Source: Desulfosudis oleivorans Hxd3 | Lineage (GTDB): Bacteria; Desulfobacterota; Desulfobacteria; Desulfobacterales; Desulfosudaceae | Reading direction: 5' to 3' | Length of the DNA stretch: 64,000 nucleotides | Assembly (NCBI RefSeq): GCF_000018405.1 | Contig: NC_009943.1 | Location: forward strand, 1,243,001-1,307,000 | Shown here: positions 18,910-27,565 of the stretch, in pieces | How positions within the stretch are numbered: position 1 is the first letter of the stretch | Layout: every line of letters begins with the position of its first letter | The notes under the pieces: model-generated | Told to the model about the DNA's origin: nothing | Seen by the model: only the letters and a program-made list of their open reading frames with translations | Databases searched by the model: none | Position numbers and translations under genes: made by a program

Positions 18910-19170
18910 CCCGGTTATTTCACGAGTCGAGTTTGCCGCAAATGCGAGGCGCAGCACGCGAAGCTGTAGTGAACTACTGCCAGCATGCTGCAACAAAGCA
19001 GGTGCGGTGCAATCGGCTCGCCCAGAGGGTGAAAGTTTTTGATATAAAATGGACCGCATTCCTTTAAATGACAAATAAGGCTTGTCTTTTGTCAAAACGG
19101 ATAAAATCAGCCATAACCGTTTAAATATAATAATAATATCAATGTCAAAAATTTTCATGAAATATCCGGG
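18910..19170 (+). repeat. Dispersed 265-bp element, copy 1 (MITE-like, hairpin-bearing)
   Basis: Bounded by CCCGGTTATTTCACGA on the left and TCATGAAATATCCGGG on the right, which are inverted relative to each other. The left half folds into a long imperfect hairpin. Its apical GTAG/CTAC stem is at 18966-18969 and 18974-18977. GCAGCACGC at 18951-18959 pairs with GCATGCTGC at 18983-18991 in 8 of 9 positions. The AT-rich right part has no coding frame. Same family as 36869-37136 and 41015-41281. Confidence 0.85.
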
Positions 19171-19224
19171 CTGTCATTCCATACGGAGACTATATCAATT
19201 AAAAATTATAATTCCAGAAAAAAA

Positions 19225-19265
19225 TTAGTTGACAGACTAATTTTTTTTGTTAGTCAACCAACTAA
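19225..19265. promoter_or_regulatory. Twin palindromic operators, probably for the TetR regulator
   Basis: Two 16-bp sites, TTAGTTGACAGACTAA (19225-19240) and TTAGTCAACCAACTAA (19250-19265), each with TTAGT/ACTAA half-sites, spaced 25 bases centre to centre across a run of eight T. They lie 56 bases before the alanine dehydrogenase start and upstream of the divergent TetR gene. Assigning them to that TetR protein is inference from position and symmetry. Confidence 0.65.
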
Positions 19266-19320
19266 TAAACACAAAAACCATTTTGGCAAGGCTTCAAGAA
19301 TCGATAATGTGAGGTGAATA

Positions 19321-20436
19321 ATGAAAATCGGAATACCAAGAGAGATCAAAAAACTGGAGAAGCGGGTGGCGGTGACACCGGCAGGTGTTGAGGCTTTTGT
19401 CGCCAAAGGCCATAAGATTTATGTGGAAACAGGTGCGGGGGCAGGCCTGGGAATTTCAGATGAGGTTTTTCAGCAGGCAGGAGCGGCGGTGTTATCGACA
19501 GCCGATGATGTCTGGCATGAGGCGGAGATGATTATCAAGGTAAAGGAGCCGATTGAACCTGAGTTTGACAGGATGAAACCCGGCCAGATACTTTTTACGT
19601 ATCTTCACCTTGCAGCCGATTCGGAACTCACCCGAAAGTTGCTGGGAAAAAAAGTGATCGGCATTGCGTATGAAACCGTTCAGTTAAATGACGGCAGCCT
19701 GCCACTGTTTGCGCCCATGAGTGAAGTGGCCGGACGCCTGGCAGTGCAGATGGGATGTTTCTGTTTAGAGTCCAAAAATGGGGGCCAGGGGCTTCTTCTT
19801 TCCGGCGTTCCCGGGGTTCCTCCAGCAAATGTAACCATTATCGGCGGTGGGATCTCCGGGTTGAATGCCGCGCATTTAGCCGTCGGCATGGGGGCCAGGG
19901 TTACGATTCTGGATATTAACCTGAACCGTCTGCGTTATATCGAAGATATTTTCCATTCCCGGATTGTCACCAAAATGTCGAATACCCGTAATCTTGAAGA
20001 AAGTGTTTCTACCGCGGATCTGGTTATTGGATCGGTTCTCATCCCGGGTGCAAAAGCACCGAAGCTGATCACCCGTGAGGTGCTTGCGAGTATGAAAAAC
20101 GGGTCGGCCTTTGTGGACATCGCTATCGATCAAGGCGGCTGCGCATCTACCAGCAGGCCGACAACCCATGACAACCCGACATTTGTGGAAGAAGGCGTTG
20201 TGCACTACTGCGTGACCAATATGCCGGGGGCAGTACCGATGACGTCTACATATGCCCTTACAAACGTTACCCTGCCTTATGCATTGGAATTGGCGGACAA
20301 AGGGTGTGATCTTGCCCTTGAGGAGAATGAATCATTAGCAAAAGGACTCAATGTCTATCACGGGCAGCTCAGGAACGAAAAGGTCGCGGAATCACTTGGG
20401 ATGGATTGCTGCCACGTACCCATCTCATGTAATTAA
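19321..20436 (+). CDS. ald: Alanine dehydrogenase
   Basis: 371-residue NAD-dependent alanine dehydrogenase (L-alanine to pyruvate plus ammonium). It shows the family N-terminus [20 protein letters not shown], substrate residues in [24 protein letters not shown]-type nucleotide-binding loop ([20 protein letters not shown]), the following acidic LDIN, and conserved [20 protein letters not shown]. Start ATG 19321 has GAGGTG five bases upstream. It is the first gene of the TetR-linked cluster. Beside a class III aminotransferase it may recycle alanine formed by pyruvate-dependent transamination, as Ald does with taurine:pyruvate aminotransferase in known pathways; that pairing is inference. Confidence 0.95.
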   Translation: MKIGIPREIKKLEKRVAVTPAGVEAFVAKGHKIYVETGAGAGLGISDEVFQQAGAAVLSTADDVWHEAEMIIKVKEPIEPEFDRMKPGQILFTYLHLAADSELTRKLLGKKVIGIAYETVQLNDGSLPLFAPMSEVAGRLAVQMGCFCLESKNGGQGLLLSGVPGVPPANVTIIGGGISGLNAAHLAVGMGARVTILDINLNRLRYIEDIFHSRIVTKMSNTRNLEESVSTADLVIGSVLIPGAKAPKLITREVLASMKNGSAFVDIAIDQGGCASTSRPTTHDNPTFVEEGVVHYCVTNMPGAVPMTSTYALTNVTLPYALELADKGCDLALEENESLAKGLNVYHGQLRNEKVAESLGMDCCHVPISCN

Positions 20437-20455
20437 ACCCATCAAAGGAGGAAAT

Positions 20456-21373
20456 ATGTCCCCTATCATAGATGCTCATTCTCATATCGGTGATATTCTG
20501 TATCCGGGCGGCGGCAAAATTATCGAGAAAAAAGGGGTCCGGAAAAAACTGATATTCGATCCCATAACCATATCGCAGATGGGCTTGAATCGAGATTATG
20601 GAATGGGGAACCTGCCCTACAAAATATTCTTACATTGGGTTATCAGGGCTGAACAGGAACGGAATTTTACGGCAACACGGGAGAATGCCCGAAAATCAAT
20701 GGATAGAAACGGGGTGACGGCTACCGCATGCATGCCCATTCCACCCTATGTTGTTTTTTCTGACGTTAAAGCGGCGGCAGAAAAAGACCCGGGGCTGATT
20801 CCGTTCACAGGCGTTGATTTTTCCGATACATCACAATTGGACAAGCAATTTGAAGCGGAAGTGGCGGCAGGTGCAAAGGGCCTGAAGCTTCATCCCATCA
20901 TTCAAAAGGTATCTTTTACAGACCCACGGATGAAGAAAGCGGTCCAAGCCTTCATGCGGTTTGATCTGCCCATACTGTTTCATGCCGGCGTTTCCAACTA
21001 CTATGTGGGCAGCGAGAAAGGGAAAAATATTCCGGAAAATGGCGGCATTAAAGAAGCCGCGGAACTGGTTTCATCCTTTCCTGAAGCAAAATTTATCGTG
21101 GGGCATGCCGGCATGTTTGACGTAAAAGACGTCATGCAGATGTTGGGCGGATACCAGAATGTATGGGTGGATACGTCCATACAGCCTCCCGGAAAAATAC
21201 GGAAGTTAATTGATGTGTTCGGGGAGGATAAAGTCCTTTTTGCGTCGGACTGGCCCTTCGGGTCCCGGAAGCCGGCCATCAAGGCGGTAAAAGCCGCCTG
21301 CAAAGGCAACCAGCGGCTGGAAAGAAAAGTTTTTTATGAAAATGCATGCCGTTTAATGAAGATAGAACTGTAG
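20456..21373 (+). CDS. Amidohydrolase-2 family metal-dependent hydrolase
   Basis: 305 residues with the TIM-barrel amidohydrolase-2 (ACMSD-like) pattern: N-terminal metal site DAHSHIG, GLKLHP with a catalytic His, PILFHAG, FIVGHAGM, and DVFGEDKVLFASDWPFG with the terminal metal-binding Asp. Members hydrolyse C-N bonds or decarboxylate; which one applies here cannot be told. ATG 20456 follows an excellent AGGAGG, 19 bases after ald. The gene lies between ald and the aminotransferases, so it probably acts on the same catabolic substrate. Confidence 0.85.
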   Translation: MSPIIDAHSHIGDILYPGGGKIIEKKGVRKKLIFDPITISQMGLNRDYGMGNLPYKIFLHWVIRAEQERNFTATRENARKSMDRNGVTATACMPIPPYVVFSDVKAAAEKDPGLIPFTGVDFSDTSQLDKQFEAEVAAGAKGLKLHPIIQKVSFTDPRMKKAVQAFMRFDLPILFHAGVSNYYVGSEKGKNIPENGGIKEAAELVSSFPEAKFIVGHAGMFDVKDVMQMLGGYQNVWVDTSIQPPGKIRKLIDVFGEDKVLFASDWPFGSRKPAIKAVKAACKGNQRLERKVFYENACRLMKIEL

Positions 21374-21438
21374 ATGTTTACAGGCCGGATACGAAAGTTC
21401 CGGCGATAAAAACGATTTTACGAGAAAGGAAAACCATT

Positions 21439-22821
21439 ATGAATCAAACAAGCCGGAAAACCATATCCCGGAAGGAACGGAATCAGGTTTTCGATGCCTT
21501 TGGAAAACACATTTCCAAGGGACAGATCCGTTATCTGACCGCAGGTCACCTGGATGTACTGGAAGGAGAGCGAGACGGCTTCCGGTTTTATGAAGGCCAA
21601 TCCGGTAAAGCTTATCTCGACGGGTTTTCATCAGCCGGATGTTTCAATGTCGGGCGCTCTAATCCGCAGATCATCCGGAAACTGGAAGCGGCTGTGGATG
21701 ACTATGATATGGGCACCTACGGCATGCTGTCCGCGCCGAAAATCAAGCTGGCCAAACTGCTGGCAGACATAGCCCCGGGTGACCTGAACCGGGTTTTGCT
21801 GTGCGGAACCGGCGCCGACGTGGTTGAAGGCGCATTAAAACTGGCCAGGGCCGCCACCGGGCGCAATGAAATTATATCCATGCTGAAGGCCTACCACGGC
21901 CATTCCGGGATGAGCCTGTCGGCCAATGGCAAAGACTATTACAAAGAATTGTTTCTGCCGTTAATGCCGGGTTTTTGTTTTGCCCCCTTTGGTGATCTTG
22001 AGGCGATCCGTCAAATGGTGTCCAAACGTACCGCGGCCATCATACTGGAGCCGATTCAAGGGGAAGGCGGCATCCACGTGGGAACGGACGAATACCTCAA
22101 GGGGCTTCGTGAACTCTGCGACCAGTTGGGGATCATGCTTGTTTTTGATGAAATCCAGACCGGTTTTGGTAGAACCGGCAAGCTCTGGGCCTCCGAACAT
22201 TCCGGTGTGGTGCCGGATATAATGCTTCTGGCCAAATCAATCGGCGGGGGGGTGTATCCCAACGCCGCGATTCTTTATCGCGACCGCAGCGAGCTCACCG
22301 ACTATGTCGACCGTAACCCCGAGTTTCATCTGTCCATGGGCGGCGGCTCTGATCTGGGCTGTATTGTGTCCACTGCCGTTATTGAATATATCGTTGAGAA
22401 TAAAGTCTGGGAAAATGTCGCCAAGATGGGCAACCGCCTGCTGGAAGGGCTCCGAAGTATTCAGAACGAAAATCCGGGACAGATCCTGGAAGTCCGCGGC
22501 CGGGGCATGATGGTCGGGATCGAGTATAAACAGGAATTCATGGGTATGCTCATGGCCGATTGCCTGGCAACCCACGGCATGTTTGCCGCCTATTCCGGCA
22601 ATGCGCCCCAGGTGATGCGGTTCCAGTTCCCCACAGCCGCGACAGCCGAAGATATTGATGAGGCCCTGGCGGTTATTCGCAAAGCCATCAAGCTGAGCAA
22701 ATTGTATATGCTGGCCTTGGGACCGCTTTCCAAAATCCCCTTTGTCCGGGAAGCGATGAATAAGGGGGATATTATGGTCACCATCAACAACTTGCTGCGC
22801 AAGGCCGCATTCTGGGAATAA
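21439..22821 (+). CDS. Class III PLP-dependent aminotransferase (active)
   Basis: 460-residue class III aminotransferase, omega-amino-acid/GABA type. PLP-binding residues are complete: GTGADVVEGALKLARAAT, AYHGHSG, ILEPIQGEGG, VFDEIQTGFGRTG and the Schiff-base Lys266 in MLLAKSIGGGV. An N-terminal extension of about 40 residues and a C-terminal tail of about 40 residues exceed the catalytic core. Start ATG 21439 has AGAAAGGA upstream. A degenerate paralogue follows directly, so the two may form a heteromer. With ald, the acceptor is plausibly pyruvate; the amine donor is unknown. Confidence 0.9.
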   Translation: MNQTSRKTISRKERNQVFDAFGKHISKGQIRYLTAGHLDVLEGERDGFRFYEGQSGKAYLDGFSSAGCFNVGRSNPQIIRKLEAAVDDYDMGTYGMLSAPKIKLAKLLADIAPGDLNRVLLCGTGADVVEGALKLARAATGRNEIISMLKAYHGHSGMSLSANGKDYYKELFLPLMPGFCFAPFGDLEAIRQMVSKRTAAIILEPIQGEGGIHVGTDEYLKGLRELCDQLGIMLVFDEIQTGFGRTGKLWASEHSGVVPDIMLLAKSIGGGVYPNAAILYRDRSELTDYVDRNPEFHLSMGGGSDLGCIVSTAVIEYIVENKVWENVAKMGNRLLEGLRSIQNENPGQILEVRGRGMMVGIEYKQEFMGMLMADCLATHGMFAAYSGNAPQVMRFQFPTAATAEDIDEALAVIRKAIKLSKLYMLALGPLSKIPFVREAMNKGDIMVTINNLLRKAAFWE

Positions 22822-22850
22822 TCAAACAAAAAATTTCAGGAGAATGAAAT

Positions 22851-24059
22851 ATGAATAAACTTATGGCAGACGCTCAACAGGTATTTGGAAAAGGTGTTGT
22901 GGAAAATCTGGTGGCAAAGGGATTGGACTGGGTAGAGTCCGGCCGGGAGGGATGGGTTGTTCATGATTCAAACGGCAATGAATTGATTGACTGTTATTGT
23001 TCGTCCGGCACGTATAACCTGGGCCGGAAAAACCCCGCCATCGCCCGTGCACTCAAACAGGCCATCCATGAAACCGACCAGGGCAACTTTGTCATGATCT
23101 CACGGGAAAAGGCGATGTTGTCGGAAAAACTGGCCCGATTCACCCCGTCTGGCCTGGACTGCTGTCTGTTTACGGTCGTAAGAGGCGAAGCTGTGGATGC
23201 CGCCTGCAAGCTGGCCCGTGGGTATACCGGCAGATCTGAACTGATCACCGTGGACGGGGGCTGTTACGGCCAGACCGGGTTTGCCATGACCCTGTCCGAG
23301 CGGGCAGACAAGAAAGACTTCGGTTCTCTGATACCGGATGTTCAGACGGTCCCCTTTAATGACATCGATGCTGCCGGAAGATCAATCACCAAAAAGACGG
23401 CGGCTGTCATCCTGGAGCCGGTTCAAACGGAAAACAATTGCCGCACCGCGGACAAGGATTACCTCGTTGCCCTGCGTAAATCTTGCGATCAAACCGGGGC
23501 GCTGCTGATTTTTGATGAATCCCAGACCGGGTTCGGAAGAACCGGGGAAAAGTTCGCCTCGGATTATTTCGGTGTGCTGCCGGATATCATGCTTCTCGGT
23601 GAAGCTCTGGGCGGCGGTATGTTTCCCTTCTCGGCCATGGCATTTACAAGTACCGTGAAGACGTTTTTTGATGCCCATCCCCTGATCCATTTGCTGACAT
23701 TCGGCGGACATGATGTGGGCTGCCGGGTCGCGGCCGCTGCTTTAACGGAATATGATCAGGTACAACCCTGGCAAAACGCCAAAAAACAGGGAAAGATACT
23801 GTCGGAAAAGCTGAAACAACTGGCCGGCTCAAACCCGAAACTCAAATCCGTTCAGGGTGTTGGGCTGCTGTTATCCCTGGAATTTGAAAACGCGGAAGCG
23901 GCTGAAGCATTTTGTCGAAACGCGATTCAGCAGGGGGTGCTGGTAAAAAGCGGAGAGGTCGCCAAACAGAGTGTCGTCATCCGTCCCCCCCTTACCATAA
24001 CCGATCAGGACCTGGAGAAAATCGTAACCGGGATAGAAAAGGCTTTATCTGCCCTGTAA
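22851..24059 (+). CDS. Class III aminotransferase paralogue lacking the PLP lysine
   Basis: 402 residues, clearly class III aminotransferase fold and collinear with the upstream gene (FDESQTGFGRTGEKF, PDIMLLGEALGGGMFPFSAM). The Schiff-base position is Glu251 (LLGEALGGG, where the family has K before a small residue and GGG). The phosphate-binding SGTEA loop reads VRGEAV, and the aromatic YHG motif reads CYGQTG. The frame is intact with a good ribosome-binding site (AGGAG before ATG 22851). It therefore looks like a maintained non-catalytic subunit or a protein with a different chemistry, not a decayed gene. Confidence 0.85.
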   Translation: MNKLMADAQQVFGKGVVENLVAKGLDWVESGREGWVVHDSNGNELIDCYCSSGTYNLGRKNPAIARALKQAIHETDQGNFVMISREKAMLSEKLARFTPSGLDCCLFTVVRGEAVDAACKLARGYTGRSELITVDGGCYGQTGFAMTLSERADKKDFGSLIPDVQTVPFNDIDAAGRSITKKTAAVILEPVQTENNCRTADKDYLVALRKSCDQTGALLIFDESQTGFGRTGEKFASDYFGVLPDIMLLGEALGGGMFPFSAMAFTSTVKTFFDAHPLIHLLTFGGHDVGCRVAAAALTEYDQVQPWQNAKKQGKILSEKLKQLAGSNPKLKSVQGVGLLLSLEFENAEAAEAFCRNAIQQGVLVKSGEVAKQSVVIRPPLTITDQDLEKIVTGIEKALSAL

Positions 24060-24100
24060 ACCGGGAAACAATTTGGGGACGTCTATTTTTTGAGGGAACC

Positions 24101-24739
24101 ATGCTGAATATAATTGGCATTTCCGGCAGCCCTGTCAAAGACGGCAATGTGGAGATGTTCCTGCACACCATGCTTATGCACGCCGAAGAGCACGGGGCCA
24201 GAACAACGGCCATAAATCTCTCCCGGCTGCATATTGCAGACTGTAATCATTGCAACTTCTGCCTCAAACGTCAGAAAGCTGGAAAATACTGCGCCCAAGA
24301 GGATGATGTCCAAGGGGTCTATGAACTGCTGGAAGCCGCGGACATTATCGTCCTGGCCAGCCCTGTCTATTTCATGCGCTTAAGCGGCCAGATGGCGTCT
24401 TTTGTAGATCGCCTCCGGGTATTTGTCTTCGGCAATATAGCGGGGGGCAGTCTGAAAAACAAGATCGGCATAAGTGCTGCTGTTGCCTGGGCCCGGCATG
24501 GCGGGTTCGAGACCACCCACCTGACGCACATCACAGCTTTTCTGGCGCTGGAGATGCTGCCGGTCAGCGTGCACCATTGCATAAGCCCGCTGGGCGCCTC
24601 GGCTGTGGCCAGCCAGGGAGGCACCGGAGTCTTTGACAAAGCGCATCGTCACGGGGTAACGCTCGATGAGGCCGGACTGCACTCTGGCAGGGCCATGATC
24701 GAGCGCGGCCTGGAACTGGCGAGGCTGGTTAAACGATAA
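24101..24739 (+). CDS. Iron-sulfur flavoprotein / NADPH-dependent FMN reductase family
   Basis: 212 residues with a flavodoxin-like fold: N-terminal FMN phosphate loop GISGSPVKDGNV, a compact cysteine cluster CNHCNFC followed by a fourth Cys nine residues on (ISF-type 4Fe-4S site), and LASPVYFMRLSGQM. Family members shuttle electrons in anaerobes, often between ferredoxin and FMN-dependent partners. ATG 24101 has GAGGGAAC upstream; a longer frame overlapping the previous gene is unlikely. It could be the electron carrier for the two molybdopterin enzymes that follow; this is inference from position. Confidence 0.85.
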   Translation: MLNIIGISGSPVKDGNVEMFLHTMLMHAEEHGARTTAINLSRLHIADCNHCNFCLKRQKAGKYCAQEDDVQGVYELLEAADIIVLASPVYFMRLSGQMASFVDRLRVFVFGNIAGGSLKNKIGISAAVAWARHGGFETTHLTHITAFLALEMLPVSVHHCISPLGASAVASQGGTGVFDKAHRHGVTLDEAGLHSGRAMIERGLELARLVKR

Positions 24740-24763
24740 AACGCTGGATGCCAGTCTAAACAC

Positions 24764-24798
24764 GGGGACAGTATATCTGTTTCAAATCCATTGCCTGC
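24764..24798 (+). repeat. 35-base dispersed repeat, copy 1
   Basis: GACAGTATATCT core followed by TTTCAAATC and CCTGC; matches 33292-33326 at 31 of 35 bases, same orientation. Both copies are intergenic. Confidence 0.6.
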
Positions 24799-24806
24799 GT
24801 CCTCAC

Positions 24807-24836
24807 TGTAGGGGCGACCGGCTGGTCGCCCCTACA
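24807..24836. repeat. Perfect palindromic hairpin TGTAGGGGCGACC
   Basis: Thirteen-base arms TGTAGGGGCGACC and GGTCGCCCCTACA flank a GGCT loop. It resembles the short extragenic palindromes of this motif found scattered in many bacteria. There is no T-run, so it is not an obvious terminator. It sits in the gap between the flavoprotein and the first molybdopterin gene. Confidence 0.7.
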
Positions 24837-24972
24837 CACGGGTAACCTTCAGTTGGCCTTTTATTTTGTTTTACCCAAATAACGGATTGCGAAACAGGGA
24901 AATACCTGCGGAATTCCCAAAAAGTCTTCTGCCATCTTTAACCCTTAAGTAGTATTTTTATCGGAGGACAAA

Positions 24973-27480
24973 ATGGAGCAGTGGCATCCATCATGTTGCA
25001 TGTTATGCGGCATGAACTGTGGTTTGGAACTGCTTGCTGAAGATAATAAAATTATCAAAGTCAAGCCGATGCAAGATAACCCCAGAAGCAAAGGGTACAT
25101 CTGCCGCAAGGGAATGAATGTTGTCGATTATCAGCATCATTCAAGTCGGTTAACGCATCCCTTGAAAAAATCCGAACAGGGATTTGAAAAAATATCCTGG
25201 GGTCAAGCCATCCGGGAAATCAGTGAAAAACTTAAAGCTGTGACAGAACAATACGGTCCTAAATCGTTTGCATACTTGGGCGGTGGCGGTCAGGCGTGCC
25301 ATTTTGAAGCATTTCTGGGATTGCAGCTTATGCATTCGCTGGGTTCAAAATATCATTACAGTGCCCTTGGACAGGAATTGACCGGCCACTTCTGGGTCTA
25401 CGGAAGGGCACTTGGAAAGCAGAATTGTTGGCCAGCCCCCGATGAAGCAAACTCGGATATGCTGATCGCAATCGGCTGGAATGCCATGGAAAGTCACCAG
25501 ACGCCACGGGCCCCCCTTATTATGAAAGAATTTTCTAAAAACCCGGAAAAGTGTCTGGTGGTGATCGATCCCCGAAAATCAAAAACTGCCAGAATTGCTG
25601 ATATCCATGTTCCTGTCCGTCCGGGAAGTGATGCCCTGCTGATTCGCGCCTTGATTGCCATGCTGGTGGATAAGGATCTGCTCAATCATCAATATATGAA
25701 AAAACATGTGTCTGGCTGGGAAAGAATCAAACCCTGGTTTGAAAATTTTGATTATCGAACAGCGATATCCGTTTGTGAAGTGGACTATGACCAGGCTGAA
25801 AATCTGTGCCACCTGCTTGCCACACGGAAATGGTGCATGCATGCTGAGATGGGCGTATTAATGAACCGGCACAGTACCGTCACCTCTTATCTGCTCGTTA
25901 TTTTGACGGCCATTTGTGGACGGCTCCTGGTCCCAGGAGGCGTTGTGATTCCGGGGAAAATGGTCCCATTAGGTTTTCATACGGATGAACGGGATGATAA
26001 CAACTGGCGGACCCAGACCACGGATTTCCCGGCTATTGATGGATTTTATCCGCCTAATGTAATGCCGGAAGAGATATTGAGTGATCACCCCGAACGACTG
26101 CGGGCCGTTATTACCTGTAACAGCAATCCGCTCAGGTCCTATGCGGATACGCCCGCGTATGAAACTGCTTTCAAAAAGTTGGACTTACTGGTGTGCATCG
26201 ATATCGTCATGTCTGAAACAGCGGAGCTATCGGACTATGTACTCCCGGCCCGTTCCGGTTTTGAAGGATGGGATGGCTGCTTTTTTTCCCTGACCCATCC
26301 GGAAATATATTTTCAGATGAGACATCCTTTTATTGTCCCGGAAGGCGACACGCTTGAGGCGGGAGAGATATATACACGGATTGCCGACAACATCGGTCTT
26401 ATCCCGGACATCCCTGATACCCTTTATAAAGCGGCTAAAGAGGACAGGCTTGCCTACGCCATGGCACTTTCAATCTACGCATATGAAAACCCGGAAGCGT
26501 TAAGACGCCTCCCTTTTATCATTACCAAAACGTTAGGACCGGCATTGGGGTCCGCCCATCTTGCTATGTTGTGGGCGATTATCCAGCAAATGGTAGTGAA
26601 TTACAAAGCGCCCAATGGCAAATTAATGGAATCGGATGACCTTTTTTTACACCTGGTAAATGAACAGGATAGTTTGACGCTTCTTCCGGATCTGCCGAAA
26701 TGGCTTAAGCGATCACGGTACTCGAAAATAATCATGACCATTCTCATCCTTTCACGCATTCGTCCTTCAGATCTTATATGGGATCTTAACCGGCATGGAT
26801 TTACCCTGGTTCAAGCCATTAAAGACACCTTTGCCCCTAAAAGCGTTTTTAAAATATTAAAAACAGTTATTGCCAGCAGAAGTTTACTGCCGCTGATGCA
26901 GTTATCTCCCTACATGGCGCTGTCAGAACGCGTATTTAATGAAATCCTTGAAAACCCCAGGGGGTTGATCATTGGCAAAAGTAATGCGGATAATTTTACC
27001 AGTATCAGGACTTCTGACAAAAAAGTTCAGCTTCATATGCCGGAACTGGCTGAGTGGCTCCAATCGATCACCGCTGATTCGGAAGAAAAGGAACTCGCCC
27101 TGGACCCGGCTTACCCGCTGATTCTGAATGCCGGCAGCCACATGCCGGCCAATGCAAATACGCAGGTCAGAAAACCTTCATTTATTGGTAAAACCCGAGG
27201 GTGTACCCTTTTGATGAATCCCCGGGACGCAGATCTTCTCGATCTGAAAGATGGTGAAATCGTTAATATCGTCACAGAGGCCGGTAGAGAGCAAGTAGAG
27301 ATAGAAATCACAAAAAATGCGCGCAAAGGCCAGGTGGTCATGCCCCATGGATTTGGATTGAAATACGAGGGGAAGGTTTACGGTGCCAATGTAAATCTTT
27401 TGACGAAGAATACACACCGCGACAGATGGGCGGCAACTCCGTATCATCGGTTTGTGCCATGTCGAGTAGAAAAAATATGA
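24973..27480 (+). CDS. Molybdopterin oxidoreductase (DMSO-reductase family), first of two
   Basis: 835-residue member of the molybdopterin-bis(guanine dinucleotide) superfamily, with no TAT signal, so cytoplasmic. The N-terminal 4Fe-4S site is Cys9-x2-Cys12-x3-Cys16-x27-Cys44. Mo/W-MGD binding segments include GWNAMESHQTPRAP, VVIDPRKSKTARIADIHVPV, RPGSDALLIRALI and the C-terminal MopB barrel (TLLMNPRDADLLDLKDGEIV). No Cys or selenocysteine is seen in the usual metal-ligand stretch near residues 126-142. Residues about 480-680 carry an extra helical region. ATG 24973 has GGAGGA upstream. No iron-sulfur or membrane partner subunit is encoded nearby. The substrate is unknown. Confidence 0.88.
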   Translation: MEQWHPSCCMLCGMNCGLELLAEDNKIIKVKPMQDNPRSKGYICRKGMNVVDYQHHSSRLTHPLKKSEQGFEKISWGQAIREISEKLKAVTEQYGPKSFAYLGGGGQACHFEAFLGLQLMHSLGSKYHYSALGQELTGHFWVYGRALGKQNCWPAPDEANSDMLIAIGWNAMESHQTPRAPLIMKEFSKNPEKCLVVIDPRKSKTARIADIHVPVRPGSDALLIRALIAMLVDKDLLNHQYMKKHVSGWERIKPWFENFDYRTAISVCEVDYDQAENLCHLLATRKWCMHAEMGVLMNRHSTVTSYLLVILTAICGRLLVPGGVVIPGKMVPLGFHTDERDDNNWRTQTTDFPAIDGFYPPNVMPEEILSDHPERLRAVITCNSNPLRSYADTPAYETAFKKLDLLVCIDIVMSETAELSDYVLPARSGFEGWDGCFFSLTHPEIYFQMRHPFIVPEGDTLEAGEIYTRIADNIGLIPDIPDTLYKAAKEDRLAYAMALSIYAYENPEALRRLPFIITKTLGPALGSAHLAMLWAIIQQMVVNYKAPNGKLMESDDLFLHLVNEQDSLTLLPDLPKWLKRSRYSKIIMTILILSRIRPSDLIWDLNRHGFTLVQAIKDTFAPKSVFKILKTVIASRSLLPLMQLSPYMALSERVFNEILENPRGLIIGKSNADNFTSIRTSDKKVQLHMPELAEWLQSITADSEEKELALDPAYPLILNAGSHMPANANTQVRKPSFIGKTRGCTLLMNPRDADLLDLKDGEIVNIVTEAGREQVEIEITKNARKGQVVMPHGFGLKYEGKVYGANVNLLTKNTHRDRWAATPYHRFVPCRVEKI

Positions 27481-27565
27481 TTCTTTGTCCCCGGAATATT
27501 TCCCGGTGTGGCAGGTTTTCAAAGCGGAAATTTCTAAAACAATAAAAATACCCGGAGACCTTCCA

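Noticed and set aside
24807-24836. Rho-independent terminator after the flavoprotein gene
   Set aside because: The hairpin is perfect but has no T-run on either strand; better explained as an extragenic palindrome.
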